64,000 nucleotides of DNA from Amblyomma americanum (GCF_052857255.1 NC_135505.1:54114792-54178791); one strand, 5' to 3'; shown: positions 42,333 to 54,770, numbered from the stretch's first letter. Translations and numbers: made by a program. Notes: a model not told the origin generated them from the sequence alone.

Positions 42333-44255
42333 CGGGCTACTTGACGGGCTAGTTGGTTTTCCATAGTTTTCTACCAGCGCATGAAGACGCGGATGAGGAG
42401 CACGGACAAAGACAAACGAGCGCTGCACCGCAAGTTTATTTTGGAAAAACGCAGAACCCTTACATGGATACCCCCAGAGCCACCGCCCACCAAGGAAGAA
42501 ACCCCGGGAAATTAAAGCCCGTGTCAATCAGGAGGAGCAAATGGCACGAACAAAGAGTCGAACTATACAGACGACAGATAACAAGCCAACCCAAGATAGG
42601 TAAAAACAACAAGCAGCGCGAAAAAATTGCGCAAAGAAAGTTTTTTCCTCCTCTCTTTTCTACGCAAAACACGATGTATGAACGAAAACGCGCCCTTAAA
42701 AGCGAAAAACAGAAGGAGACAAAACGCAATACGGAAGCACTAAGAACAAGGAGTCGATAAAAACACGATGTACAAGAAAGGAAACAAGGCAACATGACTA
42801 TACGAAAGTTGAGGAGGATGACAATGTGCGTTAAAGACCGAAAAAGAACAAAGTGCACCTGCAAGCAAGCATGCACTTAAAATCGTAAAAAAGGGACGCA
42901 ACCTTAAAAAGCCGTGAAGGCACAAAACTGAACGTGGAAGCAGGGATAGCCGACAATGAACACAGATATAATATAAAATATCCAGGCAAATGACAAGAAG
43001 TGAAAACTGAGAAACTAAAATTTGAATACAACAGGGGGACGACAAGCCATGGAATGGCTTTTAAGAACGGAGGGTGAAGGAAAGTGAAACCAAATAAAAC
43101 TAGACAGGAATGCAATCTCCTTCTGTGAAAGTAAAACAGAGGGCATACTAACACCATAACTCTTGAGATTTAAAATCTTGTCTGCTTCTAGTATTTCGTG
43201 ATTCTAAAATGTGGGGAGGCGTACATCGAACAAACAGGCCGATTTATCAACGAACGGCTAATGGAATATAGAGAGGACTTATCTGGAACTTCACTCATGA
43301 ACCTTCCAGTCCACTGTATGGAATGCAATCACGAACAACTAGACCCTGATAAACCGTGCGCCCCTGTGTTTGAAAAAAAAAAACATGATTGTATAGAAAG
43401 GCCACAATCAGCTGACTCGCGAAATAATAGAAGCAGCCACGATTTTTAAATCCCAAGAGTGAATGTCTTAGTACGCCCTCTGGTTTGCTTTCACAAAAAG
43501 AGATTCCATTCCTCTTTGGTTTGATTTTACCTTCCTTCATCTATCGTTCATAGATGACATTCCATGCGTTGGCTTCCCGCTGGAGCATTCAAATTTTAGC
43601 TTTTCAGTTGTCACTTCTTGTCATTTTCCTCGATATTTTATTGTACAGCCGAGTTCATTGTTGGCTGTCACTGCTTTCACGTTGTGGTTTCTGCAATTTT
43701 TTGCTTTTACGGTCGTTGAATGTTTCGTCTATTTTTCTCGCTTTTAATAACATGCTCAATTGCAGGTGCATTTTGCGCATTTTTGGTCTTTAACGCATTT
43801 TGTCATCCTCCTCGACTTTCGTATAGCCGTGTTTCATTGTTGGTTTTCGTGTACATTGCGTCTTTCATCGGCTGCCCGTTCTTAGTGTTTCCATATTGCG
43901 TTTTGTCTCCTTCTGTTTTCTGCTTTTAAGGGCGCGTTTTCATGACGCGTTTTTGTTCGGGCCTTTTCGTTTTTTACGTAGAAAAGAGAGTAGGGAAAAC
44001 TTCCTGTGCCCAACTTTTTCGCGCTGCTTGTTTTGGACGTATATGGGGTTGGCTTGTTATCTGTCGACTCTTAGTTCGTGCCGTTTGCTCCTGAGGATTC
44101 ACACGTGCTTTAATTTTCTAGGTTTTTTTTTCCTTGTCGGCAGTGGCTCTGAGGGTATGCTTGTAAGTGTGTTCGCGTTTTTCCAAAATAAAGTTGCTCT
44201 TCAGCACTCGTTTTTCCTTGTTCTTAGTTCCTTCGTCCGCGTCTTCTCTAGCTAA
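42333..44255. mobile_element. Penelope-like inverted-repeat structure 2 with GIY-YIG
   Basis: The left arm (about 42375-43155) is an inverted copy of the right arm (about 43463-44255). Both read outward through a long 3' UTR to TTTTTCCAAAATAAAGTTGC on the right (its complement near 42430 on the left). The centre holds a plus-strand GIY-YIG relic continuous with the right arm. Immediately left is GGGCTAGTTGGTTTT (42346-42360). This is a full 3' part preceded by an inverted partial copy, an arrangement known for Penelope-like elements. Confidence 0.82.
43195..43449 (+). pseudogene. Penelope GIY-YIG endonuclease fragment
   Basis: One open frame carries CGEAYIEQTGRFINERLMEY, followed by REDLSGTSLMNLPVHC and MECN. 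The GIY-YIG signature reads A-YIEQTGR where active members have YIGQTGR, and a Cys-His-Cys zinc-like cluster (HCMECNHE) follows as in other Penelope endonucleases. A run of A's near 43375 ends homology by frameshift. The enzyme would nick target DNA for priming. Only the C-terminal domain of the element is present. Confidence 0.8.
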
Positions 44256-46480
44256 TAAAACACTATGTTTCAGTGTTGTTGCTCTATATACATTTCGTTC
44301 TGTTTTTTTCATAAATAATATTGTTTCCGTCGCTTTTTTTGTAGGCTGTATATTTACGCTTACTACTTTATACACTGCCTTCCATTTTTTGCGATTTTGC
44401 ACCACTTGCTTTTCTCTAGGAGCTCCCCTCGATAGTCGTGTACTGTGGGACATCCTTCTGTACTTAGTTTATTGTTTTCTTTATTACTGTGTGTGTTACT
44501 CATGGACTAGGTTGTTATCTTGGTATTTGGGATTGGCCTGAATCAACGCTTTCCATAAAAACTTGACACAATAGCGGTCAAAAGGCACGTAAAACTGCTG
44601 CCCATCAGTTTTCAGTACCATTTTAGTCTAATTCTGCCAAATTAGAAAGTTAGTAGCGGTAGTAAACGAATATATGCACACATCGACGCCTGAGTGAATT
44701 TTAGCATTTTAAACTTATAAATCACTCGGGCTGTCTTTAAGCATAAGAAATAAGACCTGCGCTAACTTCAGGTTGCAGAAAACTGAAATGAGCAGTTGTC
44801 AACCTAATCCACAACATGTCATTAGTACCCGATGCACTAATGTTAGTGATTAAAAAGTTGGATGACAGAACAGTTATGTAGAAATTAGGAGCAATTAAAT
44901 ATGTGCTAACCTATATTGTTCGCTGTTTGCGTCTTATTAGGGAAAATATATTAATAGTGTTGAGCACTGGTTAGTTCAGACACCATGTATATTAAAAAAA
45001 TTGGCCTTCCAGCTGTCGACCATATACAAGGAGGAATTTCTGAAAAAAATCTATGTTATCTGATAGGGTGCAAAAATTCATTTGTTCGAACTAAAATTTT
45101 CCTTATATTAAAAGTAAGCAGAGACACAAGAAGAAGATTTAAATTGAAAAAAGATGACAGGAAGCCTCCAGGGACTCGCTAATGACTCAAGGGAGCAGAG
45201 AGGATATAATTATACAGGCACTATTACAGCTTCTCGATTTCTGTCCCATGATGTTGGCATTATGCACAATTGATGGCATATGTCTCAGTTTTTCTTTTGA
45301 CATTTAATGCTAAAGAGTAGATAGAGTTTGAAAAGAAATGCTTCCCAAGGAGACAAAATAACCAGAGACGTCAATAGTCCTGGCGCTTTCTTGAAACTGC
45401 TTCCTTATTTATAATCTTGGATTGTGAAAGACGCGAATAGACTTCAAACTTCTAATAGCTCTTTATGCCGAGGCTGATATCTATTTATCATTTTTTCTTA
45501 ATTATCTCGTGTTTGTAGGAATCCTCTTTAAGAGTATGGTATAAATTATTCATGTTTTATACACAGTCAGCGCTTCGGTTATTGTATTTAAGCCGCCGCC
45601 ACTTAGCATACGTTGCGACGCCAAAGTGACAATAGAGTGTTTGAAATAAGCTTCAAGCATTTTTGGTAAGGTGCCACTTCTCTCTTCTTCTGTTAAAAAT
45701 GGTCGGTGCTTCTGCTTACATATTTCCGGATTACTTGTTTGTCAGAACGAAATGTTTTTAAGAGAATTCAGTTCCAGACGTTAACGTGCGAACATAATGT
45801 TTGGCCAGAAAATATACCCGTTGCGCTCTTCTATAAAAACTGAAACGCGCATCATCCATTCGCAATCGTTTAATGGCCAGGATGGTATATTTCGTTCATT
45901 CTCTTTTATACACGTTTCAATAAATTCGACGTAATTCATTCGCTGAAGGTAGAACATGCGTACTTAAATATAAAATCTGTTGCTTTGTGCACTAGACAAG
46001 AAAAAAGAGAATTTACGAAAATAAATTATTTTAACATGCCGGTTTGTGGATTTTGCGCTGATATACGATTGCATTGTATTTGTTAGCGTGTGCGGGTTGT
46101 CCCATACTAAAGCTGCAGCGAATGGCTTGAAGCGACGATGTTATATGAACGCTCCTCATATGAATATTTCTCAGCATCATCTTTCTTTTTTAATTCTGGC
46201 ATAGTCCAACTGGACCTGCTATTTCTCCAGCCGCAGTGGCCTTTGCACTATGTCTTCTCCAGTAGTCGGCTCGAAAGGCACCAGTTTTGCCCAATATATA
46301 GTTTTACTGTTTAGTTTAAACCACATTGAAAGGCTTTTGCTCTTACAATGAGAACACATACCGTTTGCAATTAAAGAACGACACAAATTTTTCAAGTCCC
46401 GAAAGGGACTCGCCTTTGTAGACCACAATAAGGGTGGAACTCATCGGCATTGAGGGACAAGTGGCATGAATCTAATCTGG
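44256..46480. other. anonymous AT-rich DNA
   Basis: No conserved coding signal; scattered homopolymer runs only. Confidence 0.4.
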
Positions 46481-47600
46481 TGTCTTGAAGAGTGCGATGT
46501 TGACCAGAGGTCGCGGTTGCTCCCTCGCATCTGTAAGAACCTGCTCGCAGTATGCGCCAGAGGGTGAGATGCTAACATTGCGGGGCCGCTGATTCCAAAA
46601 AAAAGGCGGTGCTTTGGGAGGTCAGCTGCTACATCAGCGTGTCACCCGCGCTGCATAAAGTGGAAGAGGTTTTTCGAAAAGTTTTTCTCTGCCGCCTGCC
46701 GACGGGCCATATTGTCGGGAATCAGTACTGTTTGTTCATTCTTCAAAGCTGTCGGCCCGCAGCTTTATCGCTTTCTTTGTGAAGCAAAACGCGATCACTT
46801 TTAGCCCGATTAGGCGCATCCAGACGGAGCCGATTCTACGCTGTTCCAGGCAGTTGTGGTAACTTTGTACGCCGTATCCCGAAGGTTCGCTATCAGCTTT
46901 AAACTGCGCACGGCCGAGAGCAGCAAGCATTTTCTTTAACAGCCGCCAAGCACGCTTGTTGCTACGATACCAAAGATTCATTAAATTATTTGTGAGTGCA
47001 AGTCAGCTTTGTCAGGAGTTTCACTTGGAAGCTTTCGCTGCCTTCCTGCACGAAGCAGGAAGATAGCGCATTGCGCAGCGCAGGAAGACAGTCCGCAGCT
47101 CCCAAGCGCCCGGTCATAGGTTTCGCAGCCGTTAAGCTCAATCCTTTGCGTCACTCGACATCATTTTCTGATGCTTTTTCAATGGGGAACTTGCGCTGAA
47201 GTTTTCGGTGCCGATTGCAGCGCCATAACACAATACCTAGCGAGAAGAGCAAGCAGTTTTCGGTAGTACTCTTATTATTTTTCCGCGCCACCTTGAGGCG
47301 CTTAATGGCGTGAGCCTCCGCGCTCTGTCGATGGCGCACTTGCCGTGCGTCAGCTATCTGGGCTGCGCCGAGAGAAACTTGGCAATGAATGCTGTCAGCC
47401 AAACGCGGGTATGTAATCTCGCAGAATGTGTTCTCGCGTTTGCAGCAGACCAAGCGGCGGTCAAAAGCAGTTTTGAGTCACTGGATCGAGAAATTGCAGT
47501 GCCACCTTGGCAGCGCAGGTTCTACATAACCTGCTCTTTGTTTGTAGTATGCACCATGATGGTCGATAAAGAAGGAAGAAGGAAATATTCTTGATTGTTC
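46481..47600. other. GC-richer unassigned block
   Basis: Base composition is richer in GC than the flanks, and frames of 80-100 codons exist on both strands (46981-46736 and 47453-47151 on minus; 47310-47594 on plus). One minus frame has a basic, repetitive stretch (RHRQSAEAHAIKRLKVARKN). I recognise no family; an old DNA transposon or a retroelement end is possible. Confidence 0.35.
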
Positions 47601-48785
47601 ACGAGTGCTGAACAATCAAGATTGCCTGAGGGATGTTTCTACACGATGGGCTCTGTACGCTTGATGAAATAAGTAATATTAATTTGCAATTAAATAAGGG
47701 AAGCAATATATTATATACCAAAAGTAGTAGAGAGCATGTAAGATATGTTCGAGACATCCTTACTGGTAAAGCGAGTGATTGGTACGACTTAGACTTAAAA
47801 ATAGGCCCGAGTTAACAACGTCTTTTGCTTCGTAGAATACCGGCAGAGAAAGGCGACGCGAATTGTATCAATGGCCAGACACACTGTTGAATATTCTTCA
47901 GCAAAACTAGTTCTGACAGTCACCCGCAACAACAAACATGCTATTACTGCTTAGTGGCAAACAACGGTCCATATTTTGCACATGCATGACGGTCTGTGTT
48001 TTATGGGATCGGTAACAAAGCGGCCCATGTAATGGATTTCAAGAGGTGAAACTGCATCACCAAAATACTTAGAGTCGCCATCCAAAAAACGCAAAAGATA
48101 TTCATCACGACCAGCGTCCTACTGCCATCCTGAAAGGCGCTTTTGATAAAGTGGTGGCACGTCCTTTAAGGGATCTGACCTGTACAGCGAAGGCTCCGAT
48201 CTCTTCTATAATTTCGTGTCTCAAACGAACGCGTGTTCTGTATTACAAAATTCATTACTCACGCCTTGTCTGCAAATGTAACTGAAGCGAACAGATTTAG
48301 TAAAATTGTTTTGGAAATGAAAAATGGCATAAAATAGGATGTCGAAAATCCCAATCAAATGCTCCATACCTCAAAATTTGGTGTTGCGCTCACGCGCACT
48401 GACATCTTTCATCAGAAATGTATTCTATTTGATAAGTGTTGTGATGTTCTGAATGACCGAACCGCCACACTCCTTTAACGCCCAGAGGGGTTTATGTAGG
48501 GTTCTAGTGGTAGCGATGACTACTTCCATAATCCAGCGACGCTTGCGCCTCCCCCTGACCTCCACCTGAAGCAGAGAAATTGTGATTGATGTGCGCTAAT
48601 TGGCCGACTGAAGTACCTACAAGCGTCAAGAAGCGGAATATTTTCCAATAAAAATAAGTACCCAATGAATGACTTACAGCCAAACTTCCGGTCGTAGCAC
48701 GGAATGCCACCGTTCCAGAATAGCTGAAGATGTTCCTTGAGAACCAGTATCGCTTCACTGAGTTAAGACCCTTTTCTCGTTGAAG
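47601..48785. other. anonymous DNA
   Basis: Nothing supported. Confidence 0.4.
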
Positions 48786-48995
48786 GCCTCCGCGGTAGAT
48801 GAGTGGTTATGGTGCTAGGCTTCTGACCCGAAAGACGCGGGTTGGATAGCGGCCGCAAAATGCTACAGGCGCGTGTACAGTGTGATGTCAGTGCACGTTG
48901 ATAAACCTCATGTGATAAAAATTATCCGGAGCCCACTATTACGTTGTCCCTCATAGCCAGAGCCGCTTTCAGACGTTAAAACACGCGAAGCCATA
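48786..48995 (+). repeat. Ruka-like SINE, copy 3, degenerate
   Basis: Head CCTCCGCGGTAGATGAGTGG with box B-like GGTTGGATAG; body GCGTGTACAGTGTGATGTCA and ATCCGGAGCCC; tail-side GCTTTCAGACGTTAAAACA. Clearly related to copy 1 but with many substitutions and small deletions. Confidence 0.8.
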
Positions 48996-50343
48996 TTTCT
49001 AGTTGGCCGCTAGTTGTATATATATAGTTCGGCTAGAAATTTATGCGCTCTCATCGCCCGCACCTGTACATTTGAACGCAGTTTTAAACATAAATATCGC
49101 ATTTGCAATTCCATGCATGACCACTGTGCCATGGAAAATAAGTTGTTTCTGTGATGAGAATTATTTCCGTGAAATGTGAAAAAATTCATCCCTGTACGAC
49201 GCATATCAAAAGACACTACTTAAAAAACAAGGAAAACAAACGACCTATATTCTTTAATTTCGTTTGTTTGTCATACTGCATTCTGCCATGTTTCGTCCGT
49301 CTACGTGGCGAAATTCCTTACGCAACTTGTGTTCAAGCAAGGAAATTATAAAGTCATCCTGAAGTTGAGCATTCATTTACTGTTCTTAACGATGCCGAAG
49401 CAAGGTTTTGGACTGTATGATAATAGATTGTTACTTACTCTTTCTGATCGCTCCGTATATCTTGTCGAAATTTGAGCACATAATTCTTAAATCGCGTAAG
49501 TCATGTTACGGGGTAGTGCGTAGAGAAGAGTTTGTGTTAACTCAGGGGTGCGCCAACATGGCAGTATCAAATTCTTCCACAGAAATAGATGCAAACTCGA
49601 GAACTAACTGTTTCAAAGAGGTGAGATCTGGTCAGCGAAATTATTTAACATGTTTTAATACCTTGAACTTTGAAATATTGCTGAATTGTATTTTACAGCG
49701 TTATTAAAGCTACCTGTTTCAATGATACTGTTAGAGGATATCGTTGTTGCTAGGTTCATATGTTCTTTACATTGTACGGGCAAAAAGCTTCACTGCGGGT
49801 GCAAATCTTCGTTAAAAAATTGTGTCCAGGGCTATAATTATCTCTGCGCACCGATTTTAAGAGAATAATTACGGTGCGCACTCTGAAACAATAAGAAAGT
49901 AATTTGTGTCTCCGTTTTCTCTTATCATTAATGCGTGGTGCCTCAGTCTCCCAAGTTACTTCGTTCGTGCAAATACAAAATATTCATAATGAATTTTTAT
50001 GGTGGAATGGCTTCGCTAGTATAAGAGTACTGAACACATGTTTCCCTGCGTTACTGTATCAGGTTATCAAAGAGCACATGTTCAAAAAGATAGCTTGATT
50101 GGGCTGACGGCGTAAGAATGCTGATTGCGCAGTAAATTGCTGAGACGTTTGATGTTTAAATAGGACTATATCCATTTATATATTTGACCTTTATATCAGT
50201 GTAAAGCGGTACTTATGACGTTGGCAATATTCCAAGGGTACTGCAAACCCGAAGCTTCCATTCATCGTTTCTGTTTATCTTCTTTTCAGAAATACCGCCA
50301 CCGCTGGCCAAATTGTTTGTTATTCACAATACGATTTCAAATC
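48996..50343. other. upstream region of the secreted-peptide gene
   Basis: AT-rich, no repeat recognised. TATA-like words (CATTTATATATTTG, near 50172) lie about 170 bp upstream of the ATG. A TTCTTTTCAG at about 50280-50289 could be an acceptor of a 5' UTR intron. I cannot place the transcription start. Confidence 0.35.
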
Positions 50344-52144
50344 ATGAAACCCTCTGTGATACTCGTGCTTCTCAGTGTATTATCTGCCATCAATTTGGTA
50401 TGTATATAAGAAAATTAATTCTCAAACGTTTCACAGTGTGTTCCCACTTCCTGCGGTACACCGTCGGAGGACGATAGTTATAGCCTTCAAGGTATCTTAT
50501 TCCAGTGCTACCGTTAGAAGACTTCAGTACTCACAAATTACGTCACAACAAAGTTGACAGGAAGAATCAGAAGCGAAATGCTCACAAATAAAAAAGCCCA
50601 GTCAAAAAAATGGCATCCACAAAGTATGCAATGGTATAGTATTTAGCACACAGAAGAAAATAATTTCAAGCCCTGCACATGAATTACAGTAAACGTATAA
50701 ACAACAGCACTAAAACAGAAAAATGAGTCAGGCACTGCGCAACAGGAAGAAAAAAAGAGCAGTTTGGAACTTTAGTTCCACTAAAAGCTTAGAGAGGCGT
50801 ATGGGCAACAACATAGAGAGAGAGCGTGTCGCAGAAACGAGTAGATCAAGGAAAATATTTGTATTCAAATATAATATTATAACGTAAATAATCGGGCACA
50901 ACTGTTCACGATGTTTACGTGTGGGCTGGCAAAAACTGACTCCTGTATTTGTACGCTGCGATACCGTACTACAATGTGCAAGATCAGTTAAAAGCATGCT
51001 GAGTCAACCACGTGGCGATTAACTTTGTCCAGATACCAGCGCGTGCACCTCACAAGTGATAGAGTTCATGTGCGGCGTTTGGCGGCCGCGCTGTTCACAC
51101 AAAGCGCGCAGAGGAAGAGTTTTTTTTTAAATTAATGATGAGCTCACTCAAAATAGCTTTCTCGAACCGCTTCGAACTGCAGATCCTTGCACGAAATCAG
51201 AGCCGAAGTAGAAACACAATTTGAAGGCAAGAATTGTTTTGCACTGGCTTCGGCGCCCCACTAATGAAATTACACAAGAAACCACTGCGCAGAGCACATG
51301 GCTGCGGAAGCAACGTGTTTTGAGCGCGAAATGAGCGCTAAAGACTCGTCTATTCACCTACTCATTGAACCTTAGTTACAGTTTCAGTACAAACCGACGA
51401 CAATATCAAAATACTTCCAATCAATGAGCTCTGTTATCATTAACGAAATGAGATGCATGCAAAACCAGGAAGTCCTTGAAAGTTCCGGCGCATGAAAGTT
51501 TTCCTTGATGCCACCAATGTTTTGAAACTAAATTACACAGTCCTTAATTTGTCATCTTTGTACAAGGCAATCTTCATTAAAATCAAGACTTGTTTGTCCC
51601 TCGCAGAGCTATCACGTTCAACGAAGAAGCACCGTGCACGCTTTAGAATTTGCTTTGCTTGGCAAAGATGTAAGCCAAACAAAATTGTCTCTCTATTCCG
51701 GGTTGTCTAAGTGTACTCAGTGAGAGGAACACACTGAAACAAGTGGCCAGAAATTCGCACTTATGCATTTGAGTATTTAAGTTGTGAGATTGAACCACGG
51801 CACCATATCCTGGAACATTTCTCGTAAATCTGTCAACCTATTTTACTACGATAAGTGATTTCATGGCGCAGCCTATATTGCAGTTATCAACTCTGTACCC
51901 TTCATTTTCACAGGTCTTGATGTGCGGATTGGGTGAGGAAAAACGTGATTGTACCAGCGATGGCCTCTACCCCGAGGACGTTTGCGGTGATATTGATAGA
52001 AAGAGGCCATGCACGCCAGGGACGAAGGTGTGCGCGTGTCCAGTGGGAAAGTGGAGGCAGCGTGGATCGTTTAACTGCGTAGAATTTGGCAGCTGCTGCT
52101 TAGGCAGATTCTCTATTCCAGGCCGGTGTGATCTGACTCATTAA
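50344..52144 (+). CDS. two-exon secreted cysteine-rich peptide, TIL-like (putative)
   Basis: The best candidate for a tick (host) gene here. Exon 1 (50344-50397) starts at ATG and encodes MKPSVILVLLSVLSAINL, a signal peptide, ending at a GTATGT donor. Exon 2 (51914-52144) follows a TTCATTTTCACAG acceptor. Both join in phase 0 across a 1516-bp intron, giving a 94-residue preprotein. The mature part has ten cysteines (CGLGEEKRDC, VCGDIDRKRPC, VCACPVGKW, NCVEFGSCC, RC). The VCACP-G-R-(x6)-CVEF-CC segment resembles the end of trypsin-inhibitor-like (TIL) domains, so a secreted protease inhibitor is a reasonable guess. Poly(A) signals follow at 52152 and 52286. The exon pairing is inferred; a further exon inside the intron is possible. 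Confidence 0.68.
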
Positions 52145-52285
52145 AGCAGCGAATAAAAGCACTTGGTACCTGGAACAAGAAATAATCCTTCGCACATTTT
52201 GCTGTCTTGTGTGTGCTGCCGGTGACCCTCTGCAAGCAACCAAGTCAAGTGTCGGTGACTGAAATAAGAATCTTTGGTTGGAGAA

Positions 52286-52291
52286 AATAAA
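52286..52291 (+). promoter_or_regulatory. poly(A) signal of the secreted-peptide gene
   Basis: AATAAA 142 bases after the TAA stop. Another AATAAA lies at 52152-52157, only eight bases after the stop; the later one leaves a more normal 3' UTR. Confidence 0.5.
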
Positions 52292-53329
52292 GCTCGTGAC
52301 TGAACTGAATTTTATACCTCGTGAAACGTGTTTCTCCGCGAAAAAAAGAAAAGCAAAACCTGTCGTCGCTATTAGCACCCATTGCAATCGACGGAGGTCA
52401 GACTCGGACTGGTGGTCGCTTTTTGGCAGTGAATTAAGGATAGAAGGCCCTGATACCGAGACAATGAATTAGTGAAAATGATTCGCAGTGAAAAATCGTT
52501 ATAGTACAAAGTTTGTTTAGCGATGGAGGAGACTGCGTCATTTTCACATGAACGTGTGATTGTGACTGAAGATTTTTATTGCTCTTCTTGCTTTCTCTCA
52601 CACTCGCCTTTCCAAGTGAAATGTTTAGCTTCACTCTAAACCTTTTCATGCTCGAACTCCCTTGCTGGAATAAGTGGCATATTACACGCAGCACAGATAC
52701 TGGCCTAGAATGAAGAGAATCCTCCTGGAGACGAAAGGATTTACTTAAGCAGTACTGCCTTGGGCAAAACAAAAACTAGCTAGGAATGTCTGATGCCCCT
52801 CTTACCACCTACAACTAAACGAGTTGAATTCACACACAGCTTTTAATCCTGCTTTCACTTATGCAGTTTGAATCCACATTGAGTCTTTGGGGACTAATAT
52901 CATTGGGAATCTGTAGCTGCCACAATGCCATGTTCAGTAGCCGTCGAACTCGTTGAGGATCGAATTAATGGAGGCTCAACAATAGACTGTATAGATTTAA
53001 GGCTCTGTAGAGCTGCTTCGCATACCATAAGCGTTCAGAACCTACAGATATAAACACTTTAATGAAACATTCCCTGCATGAGTTTATCTCACAAAGCGAA
53101 ATGAAACATCTGGAGGCTGTTAAATTTACGCAAGCTGAAGTTGTTCGTGCTTTCTACCATGCGTTTGCTATTGCCTTCTACCACGGTTTGCTATGACTGA
53201 TAAGAAGTGCTCCGCACACGCAGCAACCATACAGCTCGTAACACGTCTGGGACGGTCACGGCTAAAAACAAATGTTTCAGAAAACTAAACTTCATCGCCG
53301 CCCAACCTCACCTTCTAATCGCTGTCTGA
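52292..53329. other. anonymous DNA
   Basis: No supported gene. Confidence 0.4.
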
Positions 53330-53590
53330 TGATGATGCTAGGTTTTTTATGGCGCAAGGACATCTAGGGCCAAAGAGCGCCAAACACGACCATATTCGCT
53401 GTCCGTGGACCGCGCGAAGCTTTCAAGTACTTCGTCCGTAAAGTTTAGAGACTCACGGAGTTTGTTCTTTAGAAATGACTCCCCAGAACAAATTTTGTTG
53501 CGTTTGTGTAGCGCCATCTTTTCGGGATAACCTGAGCTATTGATGGTAATTGCTGCGGCAGCCGCTAGAAGCACTATATGTAGAAACATA
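53330..53590 (-). repeat. retroelement 3'-end-like repeat with (ATC)n tail
   Basis: On the minus strand the block ends GGCGCTCTTTGGCCCTAGAT, then GTCCTTGCGCCATAAAAAACC and a short (ATC)n tail. The pairing of GGCGC with GCGCC and the ATAAAA-CC end recall the I-type LINE ends at 8553-8620 and 21108-21180. A minus-strand frame (53589-53347) starts with a signal-like MFLHIVLLAAAAAITINSSG, but the repeat-like end argues against a host gene. Confidence 0.45.
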
Positions 53591-53594
53591 CGTT

Positions 53595-54770
53595 GTCACT
53601 AGTCGTCTGCGCATTCTTCTTAGTGTGAATGTGGAGATATGGGCGTCCACCTCGAAGAACGTGTAAACAAAAAATTTTTTGTGAAGCTTGGCAAGACAGC
53701 CACACAGATGAATGAGCTCCTTCGTGACGCTTACAGCAATGAGACATTATAGCGGGCGCGAGTTTTCCAGTGGCACAAGAGGTTCATTTCGGGGAGAAAA
53801 TCATGGAAGACGACACAAGGAAGGGGCGCCCTTTAACCTCACGGAATGAAAAGAACGTGATTCAGATCAGGGAAATCGTACAACAAGACCGCACCATAAC
53901 AGCACACATGCTATCAGATGCCCTGGACCTTACTAAGACAACATGTCACCAAATTTTGCGTGAGAAGTTGGGGAAACGAAAGCTGAATGCCTGACTTGCG
54001 CCGCACTCTCTGACACAGGACCAAGAAGGACACGTGGACATCAGTGAGTGCTTATATGCTCTCTAAGGCAGAGAAGGATGCTGTATTTGTCGACAGCATC
54101 ATTGCTGAATAAAAATACATGGTGTTTTCAATACAATCCTCCTACCGAATGGCGGTCCACAAGCTCTGTGGAGTTGAGAAATGTGCGACGACAGAAGACC
54201 ATAACAAAGACGATGCTGATAGTTTTTTTCGATGCCAAAGGTGTCATACACCACGAGTTCGTCCCACAAGTGCATACGGTGAATCAGGAGATTTATATCC
54301 GCGTGCTCCAACAGATGCATGAAGCACTGCGACGCCGTCGCCCTGACTTGTGGGCATGTGAACAATGGAGCCTCCTCCACGATAAGGCAAGGACGCACAC
54401 TGCTCTCAGCGCAATAAAATTTCTCGACAAGCACAGCATTACTGTACTTCCCCAACCGTCTACTCGCGTGACCTCTCCCCATGCGATTTTTTCCTGTTTC
54501 CTCGTGTGAACAGAGCAATAAAAGGCCGCGGGATGGGGAGCGTGGAGGACATTCAAGACGCCACGACAAAGGAGCTGACAGCCCTGCCAAAAGTAGACTT
54601 TTCCAACTGTTTCCAAGACACCAAGAAGCGTTGGAAGCTGTGTATTGACTGCAAGGGGGACTATTTGGAAGGGGTGCTGCACAAATTATTTTAATGTTAA
54701 ACTCATTTTTTTAGTTGACTTAGTCTCAGAACTTTACGGACAAAGGTTCATTTAGCAGCTACTGCACCAC
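53595..54770 (+). mobile_element. mariner DNA transposon, broken
   Basis: Plus-strand mariner of about 1.2 kb. The transposase occupies 53639-54694. Downstream, GTCTCAGAACTTTACGGAC (about 54724-54742) resembles a mariner 3' inverted repeat. I see no matching 5' repeat, so the left end is missing or eroded. Confidence 0.8.
53639..54694 (+). pseudogene. mariner transposase
   Basis: N-terminal helix-turn-helix from ATG 53639 (MGVHLEERVNKKFFVKLGKT), a stop near 53750, then DDTRKGRPLTSRNEKNVIQI and LDLTKTTCHQILREKLG (second HTH). The catalytic domain shows WCFQYNPP, with NKNT where the first catalytic Asp (GDE/T) should be. FFDAKGVIHHEF, SLLHDKARTHTA (second D of the D,D34D triad) and, one frame over, YSRDLSPCDFFLF (third D) follow. 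The C-terminal part NRAIKGRGMGSVEDIQDAT ends at TAA. At least three lesions make it inactive. Confidence 0.88.

Noticed and set aside
42177..43157. Cys/Phe-rich membrane proteins in 42.2-44.5 kb
   Set aside because: Frames on both strands mirror each other because they are translations of an inverted repeat of Penelope 3' UTRs.
46481..47600. Host gene in the GC-richer block
   Set aside because: Frames on both strands are comparable in length, with no motif, splice-site pair or poly(A) signal that fits.
53347..53589. Short secreted protein on the minus strand (signal-like N-terminus)
   Set aside because: Overlaps a block ending like a retroelement 3' end with an (ATC)n tail; no splice or expression evidence.
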